From assembly GCA_001599935.1 (NCBI GenBank), contig BCIJ01000024.1, positions 62,001 through 126,000 of the forward strand: 64,000 bases of DNA, written 5' to 3'. The notes beneath the pieces were generated by a model. That model saw only the letters and a program-made list of their open reading frames with translations, was not told where the DNA came from and searched no databases. Within the stretch, counting starts at the first letter, position 1. The number at the start of each line of letters is the position of its first letter. The position numbers and the translations under genes are program-made. This document shows, one piece after another, positions 45,957 to 56,844 of the stretch. The DNA comes from Holtermannia corniformis (Eukaryota; Basidiomycota; Tremellomycetes; Holtermanniales).

Positions 45957-48196
45957 ATGACCATGTCTCAGCACAAGTGGTCCCTCGTTGCTGCTCAGAA
46001 GCGCCCATCAAGCACCAAAGACAGAGTCGGGGCTGACTTGAGCGAGACTGATATCTCCGATGACCAGGTGAGCGACAACCTCCGCAGAATTGCCAGTCGC
46101 ACGCTGATGTGTCGGCCGCAGCATCGCTCCAAGTTCTTCGCACCTAATCTCTCGAACCCGTTCATCGAGGGCCAAGCTGCCTTGCACCAAGCTGGCAAGA
46201 GACCGTCTCAATCAAAGCGAAAACAACCTATCGCTGGCGCTGGCGCTCGCCGAGCCGAAACAACCCTAGAGGAGCTCGTAAGTCGATCACAGACAATCGA
46301 GTGAGATGCATACTGACTGGAGCCACAGGAGTCCGACGCCTTCCCATTGACTCCAAGGCCCTCAAAGCGCCCGAAATCAGCAGCGGCGCAGTTGCCTATC
46401 GAGGAGGCCGCCGACGAGGAGATCCTGCCTGAGGAGTCTCAGACTCTGCAGCCGTCTCTGACTAGTGTGGGCGCTAGCCAGGATCCTCTCGAGCAGTCGC
46501 CAGAGTCTGTTTCGTGGGACGCCAAGAGTGCAAGCCAATCGCTGGAGGGCGATGTTGAACCTGGCGCGGGAACTCCATCCCCGGTGCGCTTTGATGGCTC
46601 ACGAGCCAGCTAGACTGCAGACCAGCGAAGCTGACGTTCGCTACCAGCCGGAAGATCAGCCGGCCTTCTGGAAAATCGAGGAGGAAGACGAAGAGGTGCT
46701 GCCGCTCTCGGACATACACGCAACGCTCGTCAAGGGCGTGGATCTCGGTCGCCTGATGGAGGGTGTGCAGTACAAGGACGAGATGCGCGCCAAGATCAAG
46801 AGTTGCACGCCTGCGCAGCACAAGGCAATGGGCGACGGTATGCTGCTCTCTCGTGCGATCCCATTAAAGCAGCAGCTAACGTTCCGCAGAGCTCCAGCAG
46901 CGCTTCGGCGCCATCCTCGGCAAGATTGTCAATGGGATCGCAAACCGCACCCAAAGTTCGTGATCGATACGGTCCTCCGCATCCGCTGACTGGGTGATAG
47001 GCTACGAAAAGTGCCGCGCTCGTGCAGATGTTCATCTCGGGCAACTTCAACAGCGCGCTGAGCGGATCACCCGAGCTGAAAACGAGCTGTATGAGGACTC
47101 TGAGGAACTGGTCAAAAAGGCGAGTCTGATCCGCAAGCCTCGCCTAGCCAGGGAGAAGTGATACGTCGGGACTGGGAGGAGTTGTCAAGTACTGCATTGT
47201 ATGATATAGCTTTGAGTGTGACGAGTCGACCTTGCAGCCAAAGCCGATCCCGGCCGTTCGCCACCGGTGATCGTTCCATCTCGACATCCACCACCAGCCA
47301 TATCGACTTGATTTTGCGACTAGAGCAACTACTGCCAGGCTGTCAGCATCCGACGCCATGGCCCGAGGTGTTGCTGAAGCTAGCCAAAGCTACCAGTGGG
47401 TAATGTGCACAGACATATGCCCACCGGTGCTGATGCGATGCCAGAGAGGATGCAGCCGAGAAACTGGTCAGGCTGGTCAGAGGTTCGCAGGATGGTTGCT
47501 TGCGTCTAGTCGCTCAACCTGACTGGACGATAGAACGGGTGCAGAAGAAACAAAAGAAGCTAGTGAAGGAGGTGATCGATGCTGCGAAGACGGAAGTCGA
47601 CAAGATCGTGAGTGTTCCTTGTCCAGGTTGATCCTTGCTACCACGGGCTGATGCGTGACTGTAGATTGAAGAGCATGCTGCCGCTATTCAGAAGCACAAG
47701 AGCGAGCTGTGCGTCTCAGCGTGATCCTCAATCCGGCGCAGCTGAGGGTCCTTTGGCAGCAACGACCACCTTGTGACGTCTCAAACCGAGCTGGAGAAGA
47801 CGTCTGCCCGTCTCGTACCACTCTGGCAAGATCTCGACAAAGCCAAGTCGGAGCTGGAGACGGCACAGCGCGCGTTCGGCGACAACGTCACTAATCTGCT
47901 GATCGCCCACGGCAAGACGCGCGCAGAGGGCGTCCAGGCCATTACAAGCATATTGCATGGTGCGACATCTCCTTCAGGTTCCACTTTCAAGTCTGACCGA
48001 TGCTGATGCTGCAGATAACCCGAATGCATCCGCGATCTCGAGCTTTATGGAACTCGACAGGCTCAATGCCGAGCCGACAAAGTCGCTCAAGCCCAACAAG
48101 AAGCAGCCGCGTACGAGTGATACCACGCTCGTCAATCCCAGTAGTGGCGAGGAATACGAGGACGACAGTGACGCCGAGATGAACGAGGACATGTAA
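45957..48196 (+). CDS. coiled-coil protein of unknown function
   Basis: About nine short exons were joined by frame. The N-terminus is basic and disordered (MTMSQHKWSLVAAQKRPSST, HRSKFFAPNLSNPFIEGQAA). Next is an acidic linker, then FWKIEEEDEEVLPLSDIHAT with LVKGVDLGRLMEGVQYKDEM, and a long coiled coil: LQQRFGAILGKIVNGIANRT, LGQLQQRAERITRAENELYE, LEKTSARLVPLWQDLDKAKS. It ends in an acidic tail DDSDAEMNEDM. An 82-nt intron from 47160 bypasses an in-frame TGA; if it is wrong, this is two genes with a break near 47161. The family is not recognised; a structural nuclear role is inference. Confidence 0.6.
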
Positions 48197-48537
48197 TACG
48201 ACTTCTGGGAATGTATATGATGCGACTATAAATCATTCTGAACAGTATCCTGACCGCAGGCTTTATGTCGTGCAGCTGAACGGCTCGAATGAGGCGGGTT
48301 CGCACTCATTTCAGCACGCTGAGGCTGTCTGACAGCTCTCGAGATCACCCGATACGATTCGACACCACACGCTCTGCTCACCACTTTGACCGCTGCATTC
48401 CCGCACGCAGCCAAACGGCTGGTGGCGATTGGATTATCCTGCGTGGTTTCTTTTGTTTTTATCCCAATGCCAAGTTAACCCCATGCGGAAACGCCGAAAC
48501 ACCTTAACGCCGGCTGCCACGCGTCGCCACCGCGTTG
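48197..48537. other. intergenic, left of the MITE
   Basis: No gene seen. Before the transposon landed, this stretch was the upstream region of the small acidic gene that now starts at 49019. Confidence 0.5.
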
Positions 48538-48545
48538 CAATCTAC
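48538..48545. repeat. target-site duplication, left copy
   Basis: CAATCTAC immediately before the left terminal inverted repeat. It is identical to 48999-49006 after the right one. Confidence 0.9.
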
Positions 48546-48998
48546 GGGCAGTGTTAACTCCACACCCGCGTTTTACTACGGACACACTCACGTGACACAA
48601 ATAGGTAATGACGACGCGTCAGACACACTCAAAGACGCGTCTGCACCACGTGCAGCAGCCTCATACAAACGTGTTTGTAATTTGATTGTAAAAGTATTTA
48701 TAATCGGATTACAGACATATCGGTAATCGGATTACCAAAAATTCATAATTGTCAAACATCTTGACAACGAAGCAAAAATCAGTGATAATTGGAGACATCC
48801 GTGATCTAACGATTGGCACGATAAACGACTTGAAATGGTTTCAAAGTCGATTAAATTAGCGGCTCAGTCTTTCTCCTCGAGTATAAGCCTCAGGCTAATC
48901 ATTGGCTGGATCATTAGACTTTACTGGCTAATCATTGGCGAAAGTTGATCACGTGAGTGTGTCCGTAGTAAAACGCGGGTGTGGAGTTAACACTGCCC
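48546..48998. mobile_element. 453-bp MITE, non-autonomous DNA transposon
   Basis: Perfect 50-bp terminal inverted repeats at 48546-48595 and 48949-48998 start GGGCAGTGTTAACTCCAC and end TCACGTGA. The element is bounded by a perfect 8-bp direct repeat, CAATCTAC, at 48538-48545 and 48999-49006. An 8-bp duplication fits the hAT, P or Merlin superfamilies; hAT is the commonest in fungi. The interior is AT-rich, codes for nothing, and has internal repeats: TAATCGGATTAC at 48701 and 48724, and GGCTAATCATTGGC at 48893 and 48926 (the last base differs in neither core). Identical arms and an intact duplication suggest recent insertion. Confidence 0.93.
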
Positions 48999-49006
48999 CA
49001 ATCTAC
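48999..49006. repeat. target-site duplication, right copy
   Basis: CAATCTAC immediately after the right terminal inverted repeat, 12 bp before the next start codon. Confidence 0.9.
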
Positions 49007-49018
49007 TCACAAGCTGTC

Positions 49019-49646
49019 ATGTCCGACGCAGAAATGGCGTCGGAGGACGAGGACTCAGATTTCGCAGGACCCGTAGCAGCGAACGCCAACGTCTCACCGA
49101 CCTCCCACGTTCCTTCTGGTGGCTCGCCCCGCTTTCCACTGATCCCTGTCTACGAAGAATGGACAGTCGACTTCTACGAACGATTCTGGGGCAAGCCCGA
49201 TCAAGCCCATGTCCCGTTCCATTTCGGGTTCGACGAGAAAGGAAACGAGCTATTCGCTCTCAACAGCAGGCCTGAGTGGGCCGAGCAGCCCTCCTCTCAG
49301 AGCGGCTACACGTTCAACGATCCATAAGCAGGGCCGCGTCCAGATCCCTATCTGATCCGCGAATGTTATAGCACGGCCTGGGATCGGATCGACGCGATGC
49401 TTAAGGACAGTGTGCCGGCTCACATGGTCGAGGCGACATCCAGCCAATCCGTGAGCCCGTTGATGTCATCAAACTCACTCTACCCTTGATCAAAGCTCCT
49501 CCTTCAGAACCGATCTTCGGAGCTGACAAAGTTGAAAGGCCGTCGCCCCCCACTGTGCGTCGCAGGGTATGTGAAGACTCTAGAACTTGTAGCTGTGACT
49601 AACCATCGACGCGGGCAGCAAGACGCCGATGCTGAAGCGGACTGAA
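49019..49646 (+). CDS. small acidic protein downstream of the MITE
   Basis: Family not recognised. It starts MSDAEMASEDEDSDFAGPVA, followed by PLIPVYEEWTVDFYERFWGK and VPFHFGFDEKGNELFALNSR. Reading straight through meets a TAA at 49326. A 60-nt intron (donor in TACAC/GTTCAA, acceptor GTTATAG) removes it and joins AWDRIDAMLKDS. A further short intron would then join PIREPVDVIKLTLPLIKAPP, and a last one gives the end QDADAEAD at 49646. The model depends on two unverified introns, so a decayed gene is the alternative. The MITE lies 12-20 bp before the start codon. Confidence 0.5.
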
Positions 49647-49868
49647 GAAGTGTAAGATAGTTGTACCCATACGTGACTACGAGGCAGGACCCAGATTCGC
49701 TCTCGTTTTGTAAATCGATGCATCCATATTGACATTTGTCAAGCGCAGTCCTGTGTCATCACCCGTTGTAGACAACACCACAATATAAACTTCCCATAAC
49801 CAGATCACGTGAAACTAAACAAAAACAGGACGTTGATGTCTGTGCTCATACTTGATTTCTTTGCTGCC

Positions 49869-51010
49869 ATGCCTCCTACCAAACGGCCGCTGATCCCCTA
49901 CAAACCACTGGGAACTGATAGACACGTCCGCCAGGTATCTATACAGAATGTCACAAACTTGCTGCACGCTTGCTTGCTGCGCGGCGAGGTCGAGAGAGCG
50001 GCTCGAGCTTGGGCCATCCTGGTAAGTTGAGCTCGGGTTGGCAATGTGCTGACGACATAGATACGCTGCAGGGAAGTCGACTGGAAGTCTAAATGGCAAT
50101 GGGGGATGCAGATCCATGTGCAGATGACGGAAAAGGTCGTAAACGGAGAGTCGTCGACGATGGGTGCGAGGGACTCGGACGCGCTGAGGGACCGCGAGAA
50201 ATGGTTGCGGACGTTGATGATCCGAGGCAAGGAGGAGGAAGTGGGTCATCTGGGTTCCTATCAGACGTGACAAGCTGACCCCTAGCTCAGCGACCGAGTT
50301 TCCTGCATGCGCTCGTGTTGCACTACATTGGGTGTCAAAAGTATCGGGAGGCGTTGGACGAGCTTGAGCTGTGCGTGACACGGAGCTGCATCTGCTACAG
50401 TCATAATTGACAAGCCAACAGCTACCTACCCTCTTACCCTTACCTCCGCTCAGCGTCCCTTCACACCTATGCTGGGCTTTTGTGCTTTTATCAGGCTCAG
50501 CCTGAAGCAAGTCGAAACCGCCCTCCAATGCGGAATCACCTTATTGGCTTGTCTCGTGGCCGCGCCAGATCCTCTTCCTCGTCTTCCTCCGACTCTGCGG
50601 CCAGCCAGCCGGTCCCGTCAACACCGCAACTTCCTCCACCTGACCTGATCGGCGTCCGTGCGGCCAGGAGTTGGTTCTTGAAAGCCCTAGATATCGACAA
50701 AAACGATCAAGTTGCCAGGCAATTGATCGACTTGGTGGGTCGAGTGGCATCAAATTGAACTGGTTGACTGACGAGACTACAGATCGATGGCCCTGTAGGG
50801 TCAGAAGACGACGAACCTCTGGACCGACATCGACGGCCCTCGGTCAACTCGCACGAAGACGCAGATGAACGACAGAGCATTGTCAGTCAATTCTCCGCCA
50901 CTCAACTCTCAACACCGCCGACCGAGCCATACGCCGACAGCATCGTCGACTTTTCCGATGATAATCAACAGAGCGATGGCAACCAGAGCGACATCTCCAT
51001 AGGCGAGTAA
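49869..51010 (+). CDS. Rrn11-like RNA polymerase I initiation factor
   Basis: Probably the Rrn11/TAF1A-type subunit of the Pol I core factor, which acts at rDNA promoters. Resemblance is in the helical repeat start QVSIQNVTNLLHACLLRGEV, ERAARAWAIL, then REVDWKSKWQWG after an intron: LLH..L..G...RA.RA...L.R...VDW..... G is the family pattern as I recall it. Later helices are FLHALVLHYIGCQKYREALD and RSASLHTYAGLLCFYQAQPE, ending in TPR-like RSWFLKALDIDKNDQVARQL and an acidic tail. The start MPPTKRPLIPYKPLG at 49869 is preferred over an in-frame ATG at 49836. The stop is only 17 bp from the stop of the convergent Raptor gene. Confidence 0.55.
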
Positions 51011-51027
51011 CATGCTACGACCATTCT

Positions 51028-54000
51028 CTAGTCTTTCCTCAGCTCTTCGAGTCCTCCTGGGCCGCTGCCCTGCCCAAGGCCGACTCCACGGAAGTGGCAG
51101 CTCTCGCCGAGCGTGACGGCCATGATCATCCTGATCGGGTGGAACGTCACGTTCGGCTGAGCGGATGTCAGTGAGCCCGGTGGGATCGTGATATCCTCGT
51201 TGGTCGTCTCTTGGATCTTGCCAGAGTGAACTCCCATGACCCGAACGTTGACAGTGGATGGCCTTGTTCGGTCGCTCATCTTGGCGGTGCTAAACTCGGT
51301 TCAGCAAAACGCCGCGTGCAGAAGAGGGCACGCTTACACGGCAAGTAGCCCGTTGTGAGGCTGGAAAGTCGCAGCCGAGCTCCCTCCAGGATGCACCGCT
51401 GTGCCAGCGACGCACTGCTGCAGAGATCGGATGTCCCACACCTTGACGGTTCCATCGCGACTGACATAAATCAACCCCCTTTACCGATGCCAGGTCTTGA
51501 CTCACCTCGCAGAGGCAATGTACCTCGATTCACCCGTGCAGATCCCGACCTTGAGCAGTGACTTGGTATGTGCGTTCCAGTTCAAGATGTTGGCCTTGTG
51601 CGACGGCTGACGGACGTCGAACAGTTTGGCCGTGCCATCACTAAAACCAGCGGCGCGCAGGTTCCCGCAGACAGGCTCGTGCCACATGGATGTCACGGCA
51701 GCTGTCGAGTGTGTCGCGAGACTCTATTCGTCACTTGATGAGCATCGTCATTAGATGGGGAGGGCTAGCACTGACGTTGAACAGGCGCTCTGATGGCGCA
51801 TCCCAGATGTTCATGACAGAACTGTCACCGGCAACACTCAGTCGACCTTCGTGTCGATACCACGATGTCACAATCGAAGTATCGGTAGAACGTTTCGGCA
51901 AAGCCTTGAAGCATGCCGCTATGCGCAACTGATGATCCTCGCGGTAATTATTGTAGACGTGAATGGTCCCATCCGCTGTCGCAGGTAAGTCGCAGCATGC
52001 GCAGCGAGATCACGACTGACTGGCTTCGGTATAGAACACGGTACCGGGGTACAGCTCATTGATGAACATGGTGCCCGTGATGCGGACGTTGGGCTGTGAC
52101 AGGGTCGCGGAGTGAGTTTGTTCTTGACGATCCCAGTTCCACAGACTGTTCTGACTTTAGCATCCCACTCTCAAGCACACCAAAGGACTCACCGAACGGT
52201 ACTTGTGCCGTTGCAGGCTGCAACCACCGGGTCGAAACAGTGAAACGAGACACACTGCCAACCTGCTGGATTCTGCAACATGGTCACCGGCCGATCCCAT
52301 GGCATGTTGGCTGTGACCAGTCAGTAATATGGATCTCGCAACGACGTGAAGCTGACCAAGATGCTCGGACACTTTGATGCCGTCCTCCATCTCTCGGTGC
52401 CGAGCTAGCCAAAAGGTATCGCTCGATGGCGTTGCTGATGACTTCATCGTCAGTGGCTCGGGGCATCTGCCACTCGAAATCCCCTATCAACCGTTCAGCC
52501 GACCACGAGCACAAGAAGGGGGTCTACGTACAGAGTCTTGTGTCCCACGAGTGAGTCGTCCGAAGTCTGCCGTGTCTTCTGGGTCGATCGGAGAGAGCAT
52601 TGGCGTCATAGGATCCCGGATCTGAAGCACGTTTGGGTCTTCGTCGACAAGGATGCGCTTTAGAATCGGCACATCTTCGAAAGAAGCAGGCCGATGCGAT
52701 GGGACGAGTGGCACTGCAATGTCAAGGTGTCGGAGCATGGTGAACCATCGCGTTGCGTGCTTGAGCCGGAAAGCGTGCAAGCCAGTACCTGTGATCTCGA
52801 GGCACTTGGACGCTTCGCGTGCGATTGGCCGGCTTGGATCTGTGGCGAGACGCAGAGCCGTACCCAGCGCTAGGACCAGTTCGTGCAGCGTCCGCGCGAC
52901 AATCTCGGCGCCATCAAGGTCGACGTCCACGAGGGACGCCTCGACAGCTTGAGCGGTGTACTGGATGCCGACTTGGTCGGCGGCTCCAACAGCTTGGGAC
53001 GTACTCTGTGACGCCATCCATGCGGCTACTGCAGACCAGGCCGGCATCTTGTGCAGGCAGTGGATGATGATGAAGGCAAGCTCACGCCGCACCAGCGGTG
53101 ACGCATCCGACGTGGCCGTCTCGGCTATTTGATTTGCTAGACGCAAGGCCTCCAGCATAGTTGAGCGGTGGAGCATCTTGGCCCGGATCGACTGGGCGAG
53201 GGCATACACGGCCGTAGCGCGGACCTCAACTTGGACGTGGTGAGCAATGTCCAGCAAATCGGACTGGACTGCGGGGCTTTGGCCGTCCCACAGAGCAGCC
53301 ATGGCAAGGGCCGACCAGCGCTGCAAGACGTGGTGTGGGCTTTTGAGCATCGCACTGGCAACCACTTCGGCACCGTGCGCGAGACATATAGTTTTGCCTT
53401 CTGGCGATTGTCGAGCGCAGGCGGCGATGACGAAGAGGCAGTCTCCGGCTTGTTCGACTGGTATCGAGGTCGGCTGGTCCTTTGAGACGCTGGCATGGAA
53501 GGTCTTGAGCATCTGGATGAAATATGTCAGATTGGCCTGTGCGACGTTGTTCTCGGTGTATTGCTCGGTCAACGCCAGTGCTCGTGCCGATTCAGGGTCG
53601 CGAGAGAGGCTCGCCCACATAGACACCACGGCAGCGACGAGCTCGGACCCTTGATAGTTGAGCATTCTCGAGCGCAGCTGCGCCAAGCCGCAATCCAGGC
53701 ACAGCCGAATGGTGGCAACGTCGGCGGTCTTGAGTAGCGTTGCCAGAGACCTGCATGCTTCCAACTGATGCTGTTTGTCGAGAATTGCCTGCAATATGAT
53801 TGGCAGCCTTGGGATCGCCGCCTCCATCGTCTTCGCTCCTGCGAGAGCTTCCAAGTGGAGAGAGAAGAACGGCATGGGCTTATAGGTCCTTGCCCACGCT
53901 TCGACCTCCTCATCACTGTCATGATCGAGATCGGGCAGCTGTGCGAAGAAGACATCGAGGTACAGGTCCCATGTTGCCCAGATGCTGTGGCTATGCGTGC

Positions 54001-55404
54001 CAGTCACAGGCGGCTGTGAAACCGGCGTGCACCCGTACGTCTGCATCACGCGTTGCGCGAGGATGAACCCACGGGATAAGCCGAGTATGACAGAATCTTG
54101 CCTGAACAGGGTCTTGAACGTGGCCATATCGAGTGTTTGCCAAGCAATGGTGTCTACGATCGTGGTGAACACCCAGTCCAAGAGACCCAGGGGACTCTGC
54201 TTGTCCATTAGATCACCAGGGATGCGATACCACGCCTCCAAAGAGAACGCCTTGCGCTTGCGCACGCCGGGTGCATCTTGTAGCAGCCAGAACTGCAAAG
54301 CAAGGCGCAACGGCGTCGTCATGCATGCCGTGAAGCAATCGTCGGGAAGGCCCTCGATGGTTGGCAAGACTTCCTCGGGCCCGCACGCCGCAAAGTGTAT
54401 GCCAGACTGAGCGTATACAGGCGGGTGCGCGGCCGCAACGGCTGGGTCTGCTTTGCCGGCGACGACAAGCTGACGGTCGATCTCGGCTGTTTCTGCAGCA
54501 GCTTGTCTGACGATTCGTCCAGCATTCTTGCAGTCCCAGATCCAAACTGTTGCGCTGAGACATGTCAGCCAGACCCCCTCTTCATCAGAATGACTCACGC
54601 GCCGGCCCATGTGATCATGTCAAACAGCAGAATGGGGATGTATCTGGTGCGGTCTCAGCTGAAGCGGTGATTGACGCATCGATAACTCACTCGGACGGTG
54701 CGATGCGCTGCGCAAGGCAGTCTTCGAAAGCAACGTCATAGCACCAAAGCTCCCCGGCTTGCGTGGGAGGCTCTTGGATGCCGTGGCCGCTGTAGTAGAC
54801 TGCTATGTAAGCGTTTCCTGCTGCGTGGCGGGCCTTGACGAGCTTGTTCTGGATCACTGGTCGAGAGGGGTCTGGCAGCAGGGCACAATCCAGGTGGCGG
54901 CGCAGACAGAGGCTCTTGAACTGGTTGCACAAGTCTGACAAACGCGTGAGCTATGCACATACTGCGGCGACGAACTCACTGGACATGACTCGCCTCATGC
55001 TCGCAGTTGGGTCTTTGACGCTGGGTTGATGCCAGCCGTACAAGCCGACCGGCCGCAGATTGATCTCGTGCGACAAGTGCAGACAGGCTATGATGACTGC
55101 ATGGGTGCATCGGTGCTTGGCGCGGTTCTGTGCCTCGGTGTTGGGCACCACTACCTTCTGATCTGGCGCGTCATTAGCCTTTTGCGCTGCGCAGAGTGGT
55201 GAACTGACCTGGCGATGTCGGATACGCGATGGCTCGTTCGTCGGTCAAGCTGTTGTCCATTTGGTGACGCAGCATGGCCCAAGCCATGGGAGGCTGGCTG
55301 GCGGCCTCTGCTTCAGACGAGAGTTTGTCATCATGCCAGCTTCTGTACGCGAGTGAAGATGGCGAAGCGCTTCCCGGTGACGGGAAATGTCGATTGTTGT
55401 GCAT
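51028..55404 (-). CDS. KOG1: TORC1 subunit Raptor/Kog1
   Basis: Substrate-recruiting scaffold of TORC1 kinase. The N-terminal caspase-like RNC domain reads KHRCTHAVIIACLHLSHEIN, SLCLRRHLDCALLPDPSRPV, AYIAVYYSGHGIQEPPTQAG, ELWCYDVAFEDCLAQRIAPS and YIPILLFDMITWAG. The HEAT-like middle includes CFTACMTTPLRLALQFWLLQ, PLGLLDWVFTTIVDTIAWQT, LFRQDSVILGLSRGFILAQR and VRATAVYALAQSIRAKMLHR. The C-terminal WD40 part includes GFSDGTAKLFDVRQPSHKAN and the last blade PNVTFHPIRMIMAVTLGESC. The RNC fold is related to caspases, but Raptor is not known to be a protease. The start at 55404 (MHNNRHFPSPGSA) is an in-frame ATG; MAWAMLRHQM further in is possible. Confidence 0.93.
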
Positions 55405-55727
55405 AGGGCCGCACGGTGACTATCGCTACAACAGTGCCCAAGAGACATTCGAGATGACCGCCGAGTGTGACCTTGACAAAGGATTGCAGGAGAAAGGAGG
55501 GAACGGGATCGGTGCAAGCCAGTCATCAAGATTTCTGCTTGAAGGACGCAAATGCAATAGGTTACTCAGTCCTTCTAGCAAGTCTTTTTCGCAAGTACAC
55601 TATACATTATGCATATTGTGACTGCATAGCTGCCCACCTCACCGCGCCAGCCACGAGCGTCTACCTCGCAGTATTCGCCACCCGCCCTTGTCCGCGCTGT
55701 GAGCTGCAACGACGACATCTTGACTAC

Positions 55728-56844
55728 ATGGCTTCTCACAAGACTCCCTCACAGAAACCGCAATCTCGAGTACCATTCGAGACGCCTGTGGAGCTACGCA
55801 ACATTGAAAACGCGCTGCAGGAGACACCTCTGCGCGTGCGAAATCTTGAGCAGCGTTGGCGCCAGCGTCGTCGGCAGAGCTTGGGTGCTGTGACTGCAGC
55901 GAACGATCCTTCTCGTCCCACCGGTCCTCGAGCCCACGACACGATCCTGCCCACGTCAGCTGTATCGACACCGGCACGGCCATCAGCAGGAAAGTCAGCT
56001 TCACCGCATTTGCCTGCAACACTCTTCAAGCCCTCGCCACCTCAACTTGCATTCCCTATCACTGCGCATCCTATCTCCCCCGGCTCACACACTCTGACGC
56101 CTAATTCGCACCTGATTGTGCATCCCTCTGCGCTCGACGAGGAGATGACGCTCTTACTCCCGTCCGAGAAAGTGACAATCTGTCGAGGCGGGACGCGCAT
56201 GATCAGCGTGACCGCGGCCAAGGCCGAACCGAGTGCAACGGTTCTCGAGTTGGCGGCGCAAGCACAGTGGTCGTCGGACGATCGTGTCAAGTGGTCGCTG
56301 GTGTACGAGCTCGTGATGAAGATCAAGAGCCGAGTTCCCTTGGTGGGTTAGTTGAAATGCTAAAAGTATGCATGCTGATGGTTCTCAGATGAAGCTATAC
56401 ATCCCTGACGGCCATCTCACCCTCATGTCCAACGATCCGCCCGACGTGCTGCTCTCGACATCACTCTCGATACCGACGGCGACCGGAACGCTGACAGGCC
56501 ACTTGCGGATCAAGTACTCGCGTCAAACGCACCTACTCCGCACCTCGATCCGGCTCGTGGCACCTAGCGCATCAGGACGCGATGCAGACCAAGTCGACCT
56601 GATCCACCTTCATCGACAGGTCGTGCTGTCGCCGCACGAGCGCAAGACATTGCGGGAGCTGACGGCTGCTGGCGATCCCGAGATCTCGACCGAGCTCGTC
56701 AAGTTGGGTTCCGAGCGCGGGATCGGTGGACTGTCAAAGCTCGAGAAGGAGGGCTTGCGTCAATTAGACAAGTTGCAGTCACTCTGGCGCGTCTTTGAGC
56801 GGCAGTGGCCTGCTGCGGAGAATAGAGAGGATGCGACTAGTTGA
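55728..56844 (+). CDS. unknown protein with a beta-rich central region
   Basis: Two exons joined by one intron near 56342-56389. The N-terminus is basic and disordered with TPLRVRNLEQRWRQRRRQS. The centre reads EEMTLLLPSEKVTICRGGTR, DRVKWSLVYELVMKIKSRVP, MKLYIPDGHLTLMSNDPPDV and GTLTGHLRIKYSRQTHLLRT, suggesting alternating beta strands. The C-terminus is helical (GLSKLEKEGLRQLDKLQSLW). A distant polo-box-like fold crossed my mind but no motif supports it. About 360 residues. The start at 55728 (MASHKTPSQ) is the first ATG of the frame after non-coding sequence. Confidence 0.7.

Noticed and set aside
48935..49327. Longer N-terminus for the small acidic gene, extending into the MITE
   Set aside because: The upstream frame has no ATG and would translate the transposon arm; the ATG at 49019 follows the target duplication.
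54687..54941. Metacaspase gene suggested by the YYSGHG motif
   Set aside because: The motif belongs to the caspase-like RNC domain of Raptor; flanking HEAT and WD40 parts settle it.
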